From: Cylindrotheca closterium
Taxonomy: Eukaryota; Bacillariophyta; Bacillariophyceae; Bacillariales; Bacillariaceae
Direction of reading: 5' to 3'
NCBI GenBank assembly: GCA_933822405.4
Contig: CAKOGP040000225.1
Coordinates: 1 to 64,000, forward strand
DNA: 64,000 nt
The translations under genes and the position numbers were made by a program. Below the pieces are notes generated by a model. That model ran no database searches. It worked only from the letters and a program-made list of their open reading frames with translations, and was not told the origin of the DNA. Positions 10,351 to 22,683 of the stretch are shown here, piece after piece. The stretch's first letter is position 1. Every line of letters starts with the position of its first letter.

Positions 10351-10884
10351 GTGATCGAATCCTCGCTGGGTGAGGATGCAAGGATTCCTGTCCTTTGCGG
10401 CTCATGAGACAGGGCCTCCGAAACCATTCTTCAATCCAGTCAATCACATGACTTAAAGTTTATCTTGCACTTTCCATCAACAGATCTTGCGCTTCTTTGA
10501 ACCAAACCGCTGGAACAACGTCTCGTCGTCGTTCTTGTTACAAGTAATTCACGTAGTGGACGAAACTGCTGTTGTACCCCTTGTCGAATTCTCTTCTCAA
10601 TTTCCATGCTAGTCCATAGAGAACTTTGGTTTATTCATTGTCATCTTCTGGCCCATTAGTTCTTGCTATTCAGGAGGAATATATAAAGCAGCACTTTGTC
10701 TTGTTCCAAATCTTGGGCCACAAAGACTATTCTATGCAATAGTCTCTCATTCTATTTTCAAAGTTGTCGCTTTTGCCTCCAGTTTCAACTCATCTCCAAT
10801 TGAGGTTAGAAACTTTAAATTTTGCGGCAAAACGGTCTTCAGACAGTTGACTTGGTCAAGTCACTTCCTCTCATGTTGATTGCT
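10351..10884. other. Intergenic, no gene seen
   Basis: AT-rich sequence with a TATA-like segment (ATATATAAAG, around 10679). No coding frame or repeat of note is recognised before the foldback element. Confidence 0.35.
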
Positions 10885-10889
10885 GTATT

Positions 10890-11074
10890 TGTTGGAAATC
10901 GGTTCTGGCGGACATCAGACTGCTTGTCTTCGTCCAAACCGATTGACAACTTTGTGGCCCATCAAGCCATAATTGCCAACCAGCCGTGCCAGCATGCGAC
11001 CCATCATGCAGAGGCATAGCGATCTCCGATCCGCCTAATAGGAAATAATCATCTCTACAGGAAATAACTATTCT
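10890..11074 (+). repeat. Left inverted arm of the foldback element
   Basis: 185 bp, starting TGTTGGAAATC and ending CAGGAAATAACTATTCT. It pairs with 12179-12370. The high identity of the arms suggests a young insertion or recent conversion. Confidence 0.82.
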
Positions 11075-12178
11075 TGGATCCAGCGCTGCGACCGCTCCTT
11101 CTTTCGTCCAAGCTTCTTGCGTTGAGGAAAGACCGCCTCTGTGGGTCAGTTCCATGGCGACTGTCGGCTCTTGGCCCTCTTGGCTCTCGGCGCGTCGCAC
11201 TTTAGCAAGTTCAATGGGAAGAAGAAAGACACGGTGGGAGCGGTGGAAAAACAACAATCAGCTCATATGTGGAGACCTTTCCGTTTTTCTCGCCCGAGGC
11301 GGCAGCTGGAGAGATTGCTTTTTGTAATTTCAAGGCCAGTTGTCGTCGGTCGCGTGGGGGAGTGATGGACGAGCTTGAAGGCAAGGTGAATTGTTGCTTT
11401 GTGGGAGATCAAGACCGCTGCCTAGGCCTCCCGATATCAAGCGCCAATCATCCTGTTGTATTGTTGTGTTTGTGTTACGCGACAAACATGAAGATTGCGG
11501 CAAGCTCTTGTTTTTCAAGTGCACTGGGGTCTGGACATGTGGCGTTGCGACTGGAAGTTTCACGTGGAAACTCAGGAGCGCCATGCCGCAATTCGTCCCC
11601 TCCAGTTAAGAAGTGATCTTTAGTGGCACATGCCGCCTCCATGTTTTTGCGGAAAAACAGGAGCGCTAGCGCTGAGTCCTCCAAGATCACTGGCTGCACA
11701 CCACACACCAATCTACCGTTTTGGTGTGCCTGTCCATTGGCAACATGGGTGTGTACAAGGGTGCAGCTCATGTGATGTTCCAGCTGAACATCACGCTTTT
11801 GGACGTCTCTCCTACTCTGATCTTCAGAGATTAGGAGCGTGTTGGAATTGCTCTCTTGGAGACCATTCATTGGAAACTCCTTGATAGAAGCAGTTCGACA
11901 CGTCCGATCGGACAGACGGACAAATGTCCGTTTGGTCCGTTTATTCGGGGGATTCCTATGAGTCGGTTTTGCAGGGAATCTGAAAACATGGAATTGTGCG
12001 CTTGGACTATCAAACGTCTGAGCGCCACGAAAATCCCATACTGAATCCTGCGGGAGTTCGGTACGTGGGTTTTGTACCGGCCTTTCTGGATTGCATAACA
12101 TCCAGTAAAGTTTTGGGAAATTTGAGTTTTCGTGCAAGGCTTTTGCTTTGCCCATTCCATGTAGATAACAAGTCTTTT

Positions 12179-12370
12179 AGAATAGTTATTTCCTGTAGAG
12201 ATGATTATTTCCTATTAGGCGGATCGGAGATCGCTATGGACGGTGCCTCTGCATGATGGGTCACATGCTGGCACGGCTGGTTGGCAATTATGGCTTGATG
12301 GGCCACAACGTTGTCAATCGGTTTGGACGAAGACAAGCAGTCTGATGTCCGCCAGAACCGATTTCCAACA
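12179..12370 (-). repeat. Right inverted arm of the foldback element
   Basis: 192 bp, the reverse complement of 10890-11074, with a ~7-bp extra segment (around 12239-12248) and a few substitutions. Confidence 0.82.
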
Positions 12371-12375
12371 GTATT

Positions 12376-12817
12376 CGTCACTCGTTTCTGTCCATGGAAT
12401 TGTTCAAATTTAAATGATGCCATAACCAACCAGTATATTTGGAGTGATGTATGGATGTGAGAGACATCTTGCCACTGTGGACACGCATAGTAGGCATCTT
12501 TGAATTGGTCGCCGCTCGTGCTGAAGCAGGGTTCTCACAGCTGTGTGATGGCATTGTAACAGACCCAGTGCTTCTTCCAATACTTGAAGCCGCATTGTAC
12601 TTGCTGAAGGGGAGATGGGCTTTATTCGGGGGATTTGTTTCTGTTTTTTACCTTTGCATCGCATTTCTGTTTCTGTTTCTGTTTCTGTTAATTGGTAAGA
12701 GCTGTCATATTATTCATGTATATTGAGTCAATCGCTATTCGCTTGTGTTGACTTTTTTGATCCAATATGCAATTTATGTAATATCGATGGTTTGTGAATG
12801 CTCTCAGACCTTTGAGT
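12376..12817. other. Intergenic; hexamer microsatellite, left border of segmental duplication
   Basis: Contains a TTTCTG hexamer repeated about four times (12664-12689). At about 12689 the similarity to 18143 onward begins (ATTGGTAAGAGCTGTC...), the left border of the tandem duplication. Overlapping open frames on both strands here are low complexity and not supported as genes. Confidence 0.5.
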
Positions 12818-15800
12818 CTACAAGAAATGAACTCGGTTTTTGAGAGCTTTGTGGTTCATGCTTGCTCCGCTATCTTTCATATTTCCAGCCAACTCGGCAA
12901 GTTTGTGGGCCATCATGCAAACGCTAGGCACCTTGATAGAGCCAGTCCTTGGGTACAAGGTACAATGTGGAGAGAAAAAAGATGAGCCCAGTATGTTTGC
13001 GCCAAAGCGCACAGAAATTCATATACATAAGTACCAATTTGGATAGTCATGGCACATGTTCCATGTCAACTCTGGAAGTGAGACTCCTTTAACATCGCCA
13101 TCCTGTCGAATGACAACAAAGTGAACAGGCTTGGGGGTGCTCCCTGGGGGTGCTACCATTGATGTAAAATGTGTCGTGCTGCCAACTTTGAATTCCTTGC
13201 ACTAGAGTACCTGGTGGAGCTGCATATTTGCAATCTTGTTCTCCGTTCACCCCTGCCGCGAACATTTTCATTGCAATTCGTTTTTGGCATACAACATACG
13301 ATATTGGTGGTGTAGCCTTTCATTTGTTCAGAGACATGTCTTTCAAAGCTTCCTCCACTCGTTCAATTTCTTCCGAAGCTTCGGATTCAAATGCTGAATC
13401 TCCAATTCCATCTTGCCACATGACACACGACATGGGATTAACACTTAGTTCTGTCAATGCAGTTTTCACTGCTCCCTTCAAACAGTCCCGGAGACCATAT
13501 TCCATTCCAGCTTTACGGACTACAGTCTCAGAGTACAGCTTGAAGCTTGGTGCACGCTGATTTGACTGATCTTTGATGACTTGGACAATGATCGCAGCAC
13601 AAGACCATTTGCAGGCTCGCCTTTTCAGCTCAGGATCATACTCTTTTGGTGCATGAAACATGTCAACACCGACAAAGACTGACGGAGTTGGCAATCCGAG
13701 TGGGACTTGGACCCGCCATAGCATAGCACCAGCCTTATTCAGGATCTGTCTTCCTACTCCATTTATGATTTCTCCGCTTAATTTCAAAATGTTTTTGTCA
13801 CGAGTGAGATGATGCGCACATAAGTTGACGAATTGAGAAAGGTAGCCATTGCGGATAAGCATCCACTTAATGGCTGAATATGCAGGGTCGGTGGAGCCCC
13901 CTGGTCTGCAAAAATCAAGAACAAATAGGTTCTCTCTTTTTGGTAGTCTTGAGGCATCCTCAAGGCATTCTTCCACTGCAGTAAAGTGAGGTACCCTGTG
14001 CCCTAACCCAATAAGCGGGTATATTGAGTCACAACACAATTTCCAAAAGCACATGGCCTTCTGTGTTGACTTACCCGCTTCCACCATGTGGAATGGTTCA
14101 TCACTCAAACAAAAGAGAGTGTTGAACTTGTTCACAGCCGTACAAATTTTTGAGTACATATTTTGCAGCTCTTTTTTTCAGGGCATTGTTATAGATCAGC
14201 ACGACATTGAAGGTGTTTGACCTATTCCGATCAATGTCGTAGTTGCAATGCTTGTTCACATGAGGAGCCCAAGCACCTTTACGACCTGGAACTGGGATCC
14301 CATTAGCTATCACCATGGGAATTGGAAGCACTGTGGCTTTGGAAGATAATCTTTGGTCAGTGATTTGGATTCCCAAGCCCGCGAGTATACTATCCTTTTT
14401 CCCCGGGACCAGTTGTTCTTGAACCAACTCAACTGCGTTATTCCTAATGTGAGGTGGGAAACTGGCAATCTTTGGCAGCTCTCTCTTGATACAAGAATCC
14501 ATTTCATTTCCACAGATCCTCTCAGCGGGAAGATGAACCAGCTTACCGCGATGATTTAGCGCTGTAACCATCGGCTTAAACTTTGGATGATTGAGTTGTA
14601 TGTTCCTTCTTTGCTTAAAGTATTCAACGTGGTTGATTACCAAGCTTTCGGCGCTATTTTCAAAGTCAAGGTCCATGACCGTGTAGGTGTTCTTGTCATG
14701 CTTGGCAATCACAATTTCACCTCTCCATCGCTCTTTCGCTAGTTTCTGCATGCCTTGTTAGTCTGGTCTTCGTTTTGGCAAAAACAGCATAAAGTAAAAC
14801 TGCAACTCACCATTTCTTCCTCACTTGGATTCCAAGATTTTGCATCTCTCCTTCCAACAAGTGACTCGAGGACACTTTCTTTGGGGATAACCTTGGCCCT
14901 AAGATCACTCGTAAGTGTTAGCACAGCCTTCCCATCCGTTTTCTTCAAATCGCCAAATTTGCACCAATAGGCTTGATAGACAGAAACTGTGAGCGGCTCT
15001 CCGGTTGCATTGAGGTAAGGTTCGTTTTTAGGTCCAAAGTCTGGATTGATCAAATCATGACCCCATCTCAAGAATTTTGTGCTAAGAGCACTCTTCAGCG
15101 CGCTGTCGACAAAGGCAGAAAACTCTTTGACTGTTGCAAGTTCACCATCACTTGGAATATAAGCAGGCCTATTACTGGTCTGTCGACTAATTGCATTGAA
15201 GGATCATACTTAGACTATGCAGTTGTTTGAGTTCAATAGGTTCAGCAGCGCATGATCAGTAGTTTCACTTACCAGTGTTGAAAAAGGGCCTTGTGATCTT
15301 TGAACCACCTAGTTTCATTTGCAATTCGATTGTCAAAAGCAAGTTCATTCGGGTTATGTTCAGACCTTGGTACTTGCAGTTCCGCTTGTGCCAGCAGTTT
15401 CCTCACTGTTTTTATCTCCATGGTGTCGCCTTGGCCTCTGTCCCCAAGGTTCATTTTGTAAGGTAACTTTGAGTTGTCTTCTATACCAGGAATTGGTTGT
15501 CCGGAGTAGAAGGTCAAACCATTGAAGAATACAACCGTACGGAATTCATTTTTCTCCTTGTCTGGCAAATCTTTCAAAAGTCCAAGACCTTCCCAGAACC
15601 CCAAATTGAAAAAGAACCTTGTTCGTGTCTGACGTTTGATTGGTTCATTATCGATTGAGTTCTGTGCAACAATGGAGTACTCGTAGAAGACAAAACCTTC
15701 AGTAACCTCCGCTAAATTGGACTTGATGGCCCTTAGATCTGAGAGGTCTTGACCTGGATTTCGACGTCGACCACTCACACCGCCACCTCTGCCATGGAGA

Positions 15801-16601
15801 TATCTCCCGTTGCGAGGTGGTTTCGCTTGCTTATGGTCATGATGCCATCGTCGATCATACGTGGTGTCAACATCAACACTAAGGTTGTTGTGGTGGTGGC
15901 CTTGTGAGTATCTGCTTTGGGGGCCATTGCCTTGAGGACCGTAGGGGCTTCCACCAGAGTCTCGCCAGTGCTGGCCTTGTCTGGTGTGAATCTCCACCAT
16001 CCCGGGATCATATTCTCCTCTTCTTGGTGGTAAAGAGGAGCCTCGGCCTCGACCTTGACCATAATGGGATCCGCTGTGGGGGTCACCACCTTGAGGGCCG
16101 TAGGGGCTTGAACTGGGACCTTGTCCCCAATCCCCAACAATCCAGGGATCTCCTCTTCTTGGTGGTAAAGACAAACCTCGGCCTTCATGGAATCCGCTCC
16201 AGGGATCATTGCCTTGAGGGCGGTATGGGGTTCCACTTGAGGCTTGCCAGTACTGAACTTGTCGCTGATTATCCACCTTCCGACAATCGTATTCTCTTTC
16301 TCTCTGTTGCAAAGAGGAACCTGGGCCATCATGGGATCCACTTCGATGACTGTGTGAATCTCCTAGAGAGCGATTGTCATCGCGATACTGGCTACGGGAG
16401 CAATTGCTACCTGAAAGATGTATGATGCAAAATGGTTTGAGACTCAACGCCTGTTCTGTGTCATTCGAAAGAAGACTATCATTCTGTTGGACGGAACTTA
16501 CCACCTTGCCTATTATCTGAATTCTGGCTATGATCTCGGCCCTGGCCTTGATCCTGATTCTCATGATCCTGGTTGCCGTAGTAATTGTTGTTACCGGGCA
16601 T
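12818..16601 (-). pseudogene. Argonaute/Piwi pseudogene (unit 1)
   Basis: Same exon plan as the intact paralogue at 18289-21881: start ATG at 16601, RG-rich N-terminal exon, N-domain, PAZ (VHLPAERICGNE), MID (FCRPGGSTDPAYS) and PIWI (VFVGVDMFHAP, QDGIGDSAFE, MMAHKLAEL). Aligned with the paralogue it has a net 2-bp deletion near 14135 (PAZ-MID linker), an in-frame TGA near 13319 after EALKDMSLNK, and another net 2-bp loss near 13160 before the last catalytic block. It also lacks about 39 residues in the linker encoded around 14930. No likely splice choice repairs these. It probably yields no full-length Argonaute, although the N-terminal exons remain open. Confidence 0.85.
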
Positions 16602-17429
16602 GGTCAATTCCTTGCTGTATCTTGTTGATCAGCTCAAAAAGAACAAATGGCAAAGTTCAGTATCTTTTTGTGTTGGAATTCAAACTGCACACAGAAGACT
16701 GGAAAAGAATTCTTCTTGATTGCTGTTCTGATGCACCTTGAACTGCAGCATGACAAAAGATACAGCATGGCTAGGTTCTGTAAGTACAATGCAGGCTGGC
16801 TCCAACCGTATCTTTTGACTTGGATCGAGCAAATGAATCCTTCAAGAAAGATTGCAGGTGACGAAACGGTTCTTCCCGCGTGCGACAGCCGACCCTTTAG
16901 CCAAGCATAAAATAATAAAACGGCAACAAACACGCTACGAGTATGGTACCGGTACGGTAACTGGTACCAAAGCCTGGCAAGCAATGCGTCACACGCCGAG
17001 ATATATCAAGGAAAATGACAACACATCCACCCACGACAGCCCATTCAATAACCAAACGAATAGGCAGTACATTACAGATTCGCACCAACCGTCGTCACCC
17101 AGATTATCAGGACGATGAGACAAGAGAAAAGATAACGATTGTGTGCTATATCCGACTGGACCGTTCTGCATTTCTGCTTTTGTGTTCGTTTTGGCTCTTT
17201 CTCTAGTGGAATGTACTATGGGATGAAGTTGGTGAATCGAAACAATTTGTCAGCAAACAAACACATCAATTGACACAACACGGAGCCATCAACTCGAATG
17301 CATATCTCTTGATGCGAGGATGAGGCTGAATGAAGGACGGACGGCCTATTGGCACGAATGCCATGCTTTGGATACAGAAATCGTGCTCTATATTACTAGT
17401 TATAGTTGCTGCTGCGGATACATTTCTTC
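16602..17429. other. Spacer upstream of Argonaute unit 1
   Basis: No gene. It aligns with 21882-22680, the presumed promoter of the intact Argonaute plus the 3' flank of the silaffin-like gene, with small indels. Unit 1 carries about 40 bp, including a GTACCGGTACGG palindrome near 16945, that unit 2 lacks. Confidence 0.5.
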
Positions 17430-17840
17430 TTCGGTCGACTTTGCAACAGAATCTCCTTTGGACTTGGTGAATGCCGCTTTCTTGGCCTTGGATGCTTCCT
17501 TCTTGGCCTTTCCCTTGTTAGACGAAGTCACCTCGGAAGATCGCTTAGAAGAAGTCACCTCGGAAGTTCCCTTCGAGGTTTCTTTGGTGCTTCCGGACGG
17601 TGCTGCCGGAGATGGCCACTGGGGTCGCCTTGACGGCTCTCTTGGAAACTTTCTTCGAGGTTCCGTTGGAGGTTGCCTTTCCAGATGCTTTGGATATCAT
17701 CTCCTTGGACAACGCTTTGGAGGTTGCCTTGCCAGAAGAGCCTCGTTTAGCGAAAGGGGCAGTTGGAGCTCGAGACGAAAGGCTTTTAGGTCAAGCTGCG
17801 CCATGGACTTCTTGACGAGACGGGCCCTGGCATCAATGGG
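17430..17840 (-). pseudogene. Silaffin-like gene remnant (unit 1)
   Basis: This region is clearly similar to the intact gene at 22684-23136, including the 3' part rich in Lys, Ser and Ala codons. The minus-strand frame is broken by several indels and stops and no signal-peptide exon is recognisable at its right end, where similarity stops near 17835. The long plus-strand frame here (17320-17850) is the antisense of this repetitive sequence. Confidence 0.7.
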
Positions 17841-18142
17841 GAGATATTGACAGGACAGAACTACAAAAAGTGCACAGGATCGATTTCACAATGGATGGGA
17901 TCGATTTCACAATGGATATCGTTGGTCTCACGTCTCTTAACCGATATTGTGACCAATGCGTTCATAAGTCAAACAATACGAAAGCATGGATTGTGCAGAT
18001 GCTACCGCCAGCTCATTGATCCCTTTGCAGTTGAAAAGATCTATATGATGCCATTTTTTCATTTGCATTGTTCTTAAAAATATGTAGGTCCTATATAGAT
18101 ATTTGTAAATCATGTATGTCTTCGGTCTTCCAGCTTGAGCAC
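17836..18142. repeat. Junction between duplication units; short tandem repeat
   Basis: About 300 bp not shared by the two units. It includes a 19-bp motif (GATCGATTTCACAATGGAT) repeated at 17878 and 17899. No gene is seen. It marks the breakpoint of the tandem duplication. Confidence 0.6.
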
Positions 18143-18288
18143 GATTGGTAAGAGCTGTCGTGTTATTCATGTATATCGAGTCAACCGCTATTGACTTTTC
18201 GATCCAATATGCAATTTATATGTTCGATCCAATATGCAATTTATATGTAATGTCGATGGTTTGTAAATGCCCTCGGACCTTTTTGAGT

Positions 18289-21200
18289 CTACAAGAAATG
18301 AACTCGGTTTTTGAGACCTTTGTTGTCCATGCTTGCTCCGCTATCTGACATATTTCCAGCCAACTCGGCGAGTTTGTGGGCCATCATGCAAACGCTAGGC
18401 ACCTTGATAGGGCCAGTCCTTGGGGCGCAACGTGGAAAGAAGAATAAAAATGAGCCCAGTATGTGTGCGCAAAAGCACAGAAATTCATATATGCATACGT
18501 ACCAATTTGGATAATCATGGCACATGTTCCATGTCAACTCAGGAAGCGAGACTCCTTGGAGTTCCTCATCTTGTCGAATGACGACATAGCGCACAGGCCT
18601 AGGGGTGCTCCGTGGGGGTGCCCTTCCATTGATGTAAAACGTGTCGTGCTGTAGACCTTGAATTCCTTGTACCAAAGTGCCCGGAGGAGCTGCATATTTG
18701 CCATCTGGCTCTCCATTCACCCCTGCCGCGAACAGCTTCGTTTTGATCTGTTTCTGGCACACAACATACGCCATTGGAGTTTTCGTGGATTCGTTCAGAG
18801 AAATTTCGCTCAAAGCTTTCTCCACTCCTTCAATCTCTTTCGAAGCTTCCGACTCAAAAGCTGAATCTCCAATTCCATCTCGCCACACGACACACGACAT
18901 GGGATTGACATTCAATTCTTTCAATGCAGTCTTCACTGCTCCGTTCAAGCTACTTTCAAGATCATACTCTATTCCAGCTTTACGGGCCACAGTCTCAGAA
19001 TAGAGCTCGACAGTTGGTCTATTTGATCCATCTCGGCGAAAAACTTGGACAATGATCGCAGCACAAGATCGTTTGCGGACTCGTTTTTTCAGCTCGGGAT
19101 CATACTCTTTTGGCGCATGAAAAACATCAACGCCGACAAAGACTGAAGGAGTTGGTAGTCCTTGCGGGATTTGGACCCACCATAGTCGAGCACCAGCCTT
19201 GCTGAGAATCTGCCTTCCTACTCCATTAATTATGTCTCTGCTCCGTTTAGCTACTTTTTCGTTACCAGGGTTATCATGCGCACAGTTACTAAAGTTGACA
19301 AATTGAGAAATGTAGCCATGGCGGGTAAGCATATACTTGATGGTTGAATATGCAGGGTCGGTGGAGCCCCCTGGTCTGCAAAAATCAATGACAAACACGT
19401 TCTCCTTAGGGAGAGACGACGCCCCCTGCCTGAAACATTCCTCCACGGCCTTCGAATGCAAGCTCCCTTGCCCTATTTCAACAAAGGCAATTGAGTCTCA
19501 ATGTAATTTGTAAACGAATCGTTTTCAATATTGACTCACCTGCAGGGAAAAGATATGGTTCATCGCTCAAACGATAGAAAGCGTTCAACTTGTTCACAGT
19601 CTGACGAATCTGAAAGTAAACTTTCTTCGCAGATCTTTCTGTCAGTTCTTCGTAATGGACCAACACGACTTTCAAGGTATTAGGTTCACTTGGGTTAAAC
19701 CTGTAGTTGCACTTGTTCAATGTAGGAGCCCACATATTTTTCTTGTCTTCGGGAATTCGGACCCCAGCAGCCACAACCATTGGAAGCGGAAGCACAGTAG
19801 CTCTGGAAGTGAATCTATCACCTGTGATTTGGATTCCCAAGCCCGGAAGGATGCCTTGTTTACCCGTTCCTCCCGGCACCAGGAATCCTCGAACCATTTT
19901 TATTGCTTCATTCCTGACATCAGGTGGGAAGTTGGCAATCATGGGTAGCTTTCTCTTTATATCTGTATCCAGTTCATTCCCACAGACCAACTCTGCTGGG
20001 AGATGAATCACCTCGTCTCGACGACCCAGCACCCTAACCATTGGCTTGAATTTTGGAAAAACGAGCCTCCTGCCCTTTCGTTGCTGAAAGTATTCGGCGT
20101 GGTTTATACCTAGATTTTCGATTGCCAAGCTTTCAGCGCTATTGTCGAAATCGAGACCCTCAACCATGTAGCACCTCTTGTCGTGCTTGGTGATTACAGT
20201 TTGACCAATCCAGTTCTTCTTGGCTTGTTCCTGTACACTTGTTAGTCTCGCATTTACAAATATACAAAAGTAAAGTTTTGGCTCAAATACAACTACTCAC
20301 CTTTTCTTTGTCACTTGGATTCCAAGAATGTGGATCTCTATTTCCAACCAATTCGTCGAGCACACTTTTATCGCGAATAACCTTGGCCCCAAGATCAATC
20401 GTAAGTGCCAGCACTCCTCGTGCCTTGCCGTTGAGCACACTGCTCTCACTGAGAACAACCTTGGGATCAGTAGCAATCCTCTGCTCTTCTAGTACCTTTA
20501 TCTCTTTAGAGACAATCTTTGTAGTTTCCTCGTCGTCCGATTTCTTCAAAACGCCGAATTCGCACCGATAGGCTTCATAGACTGACACCCCGACGCTTCC
20601 ATGCTTTGTCACCTTGTTTGGATCGATCAGATCACGGCCCCACCTGGAAAGTTTTTCTCCAAGCGCACTCTTTAGCGCACTGTTGACAAAGGCAGAAAAC
20701 TCTTCAAGTGTTGCTGGTGTACCATCACTTGGAACATAGGCAGGCGTTTTGTCATGCTGTTGACTAATCGCACGAGAGAATGACTCTTAGATAATGACGT
20801 TCCATTCCATTTCAATATGTAAAGCTGCTTCACTTACCAGAATTGCAACGTGGCCTTGTAATCTGGGAACGACTTTGTTCCATCTGCAATTCGACGGTCA
20901 AAAATAACTTTATTCTGATTCTGTTCAGGCCTTGTCACTTGGACTTCGGCTGGTGCCAAAAGTTTCCTGACACGGATGACCTGCATGATGTCGCCTTCGC
21001 CTCTGTCTCCCAAGTCCAGAGTTTTAGGGAAGCTTGAATCCTCTAAACCAGGAATTGGTCTTCCGGAATAGAATGTCGAACCGTTGAAGAATACAACTTT
21101 ACGAAAATCATCCTTTTGCTTTTTCGGCAGATCCTTCAAGAGATTTTCCCAGAAACCGACATTGAAGAGGAATCTACGGCGCCTGGGAGAGTCAACTATT

Positions 21201-21881
21201 TCACCACTTGAGTCCTCTGCGTGGATAGAGTACTCATAGAAGTGGAAACCTTCAGTGACCTCAGCTTTGAGTATATTGGTGGTGCAAGCTTGTATGCCAG
21301 AGAGGTCTGGACCTTGTCCTCGACCGCCCCAACTACCTCTACCACCACCTCTGCCACCGTTATATCTTCCTCCACGAGGTGGTTCTCGTCTAAAGTTTCT
21401 TCGCTCTTCGTAAGGCTCACGGTCACGTTGCGATCTTCGACCATGGTTGAAATCGACATCACGGCGGTGGTTGTGGTGGTGGCCTTGTGAGGAGCCGCTT
21501 GGGGGGTCATTGCCTTGAGGACCGTAGGGGCTTCCACCAGAGTGTCGCCGGAGCTGGCCTTGTCTGTGAGTATCCATCATCCGGCGATCGTAGTCTCTTC
21601 CTCTCTGTGGTAAAGACGAGCCTCGTCCTCGACCACCATCGTAAGGGTCACTTCGATGACCAACTGAGCGGCTACGAGAGCGATCGCTACCTGAGAGATT
21701 TATGAAGCGAAATGGTTTGAGACTCAACGCCTGTGCTGTGTCATTCGAAAGAAGACTATCATTCTGTTGGACGGAACTTACCACCTTGCCTATTATCGGA
21801 GCTTTGGTTACGATCTCGGCCCCGGCCTCGGTCACGATGGTCACGATCCTGGTTGCCGTAGTAATCGTTGTTACTGGGCAT
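18289..21881 (-). CDS. Argonaute/Piwi-family protein, intact
   Basis: Inferred exons 21881-21782, 21690-20838, 20763-20301, 20230-19540, 19472-18503, 18418-18289; all phases agree, 1068 residues. Residues 1-170 are rich in RG/GR, Asp and Ser (DRGRGRDRN, GGRGRGSS), as in Piwi proteins methylated on arginine. The N-domain (VTEGFHFYEYSI) is near 200, PAZ in ~475-560 (ending HLPAELVCGNELD), MID near 720-760 (FCRPGGSTDPAYSTIKY), PIWI from ~800. The slicer residues appear present: Asp in VGVDVF (~818), a candidate glutamate-finger Glu in RKAGIEYDL, Asp in WRDGIGDS (~901), His in MMAHKLAEL (~1040). It would bind small RNAs and cleave target RNA. Known diatom Argonautes are likewise divergent, so assignment to the AGO or PIWI clade is open. 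Confidence 0.87.
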
Positions 21882-22683
21882 GGTCAATTCCTTGCTGTAT
21901 CTTGTTGATCAGTTCAAAGCGAATAAATGGCAAAGATCGGTATCTTGTTTTTGTGTTGGAATTCAGATTGCACACAGAGCAATTGAAATGGAAGCCTTCT
22001 TGAGTGGCCGATTCTCTGATGTACCTGGAACTATGACACAAGATACAGAATGCCTGGGTTCTGTAAGTACAATGCAGGCTGGCGGCGTATCTCCAACCGT
22101 ATCTTTTGACATGGATCGAGCAAGTGAATCCTTCAAGAAAGATCGCAGGTGACGAAACGGTTCTTCCTGCGTGCGACAGCCGACCCGTCAGCACTGCATG
22201 CAATAAAATAAAACGGCAAGCAAAATGCGTAACATATCAATGAAAATGGCAACACATCCACCCACAACAGCCCATTCAACAACCAAACGAATGGGCAGTA
22301 CATTACAGATTCGCACCAACCATCGTCACCCAGATTATCAGCACGATGAGACAAGATCGATATGCTCCAACTGTTTGATATTCGACTAGCGCCTTCTGCT
22401 TATGTGTTCGTCTTGGTTCTTTCTCTGATTGAATGTAGCTGATGGAATGTACTCCGGGTGAAGCTGGTGAATCGAAACAGTTTGAACAACAAACATATCA
22501 ATTGAACCAACTGAGCCATCCACTGTAGATGAATACGAATATCTCTTGATGCGAGGGCGAGGCCGAATGAAGGGCGGACGGCCTGTTGGCACGAATGCAG
22601 CAGTATGCTTTGGATACAGAAAACGCGCTCTATACTACTAGTTATAGTTGCTGCTGCGGATACATTTCTTCTTCGGTCGACTT
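21882..22683. other. Presumed Argonaute promoter and silaffin-like 3' flank
   Basis: No coding content. It is homologous to 16602-17429. The end next to the Argonaute start should hold its promoter. I see no clear TATA box. Confidence 0.45.

Larger units (their letters stand above)
10890..12370. mobile_element. Foldback/TIR element, 1481 bp, with 5-bp target-site duplication
   Basis: The left arm (10890-11074) and right arm (12179-12370) are inverted copies, nearly identical apart from a small indel near the middle. The outer ends are TGTTGGAAATCGG and its complement. GTATT flanks both sides (10885-10889 and 12371-12375), consistent with a 5-bp target-site duplication. The ~1.1-kb centre has no transposase or reverse transcriptase; a 226-codon minus-strand frame (11475-12155) has no recognisable content. 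The TGTTGG...CCAACA termini and 5-bp duplication resemble Copia LTR ends, so this could be two LTR fragments in inverted orientation or a non-autonomous DNA transposon. It looks non-autonomous either way. Confidence 0.78.
12689..17835. repeat. Segmental tandem duplication, unit 1 (decayed copy)
   Basis: About 5.15 kb that aligns from end to end with 18143-23065: Argonaute 3' flank, all its exons and introns, the spacer, and the small silaffin-like gene. Orientation is the same. Both genes in this unit carry disabling changes while both in unit 2 are open. Confidence 0.88.

Noticed and set aside
10330..10385. tRNA-like GATCGAATCC box
   Set aside because: No acceptor stem, D-arm or anticodon arm can be folded around it.
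11475..12155. 226-codon minus frame inside the foldback element
   Set aside because: No catalytic motif, domain or codon bias typical of transposase; probably chance.
12451..12726. 91-codon plus frame ending in Phe/Leu repeats
   Set aside because: The end is the TTTCTG microsatellite; the antisense frame is just as long.
13148..13162. Splicing a 13-base GT...AG segment to repair the Argonaute unit 1 frame
   Set aside because: The arithmetic works, but a 13-nt intron is far below any plausible size; a real frameshift is the better reading, and other lesions remain anyway.
17320..17850. Plus-strand 176-codon frame
   Set aside because: It is antisense to the low-complexity silaffin-like remnant; long open frames on the reverse of K/S-rich repeats are expected by composition.
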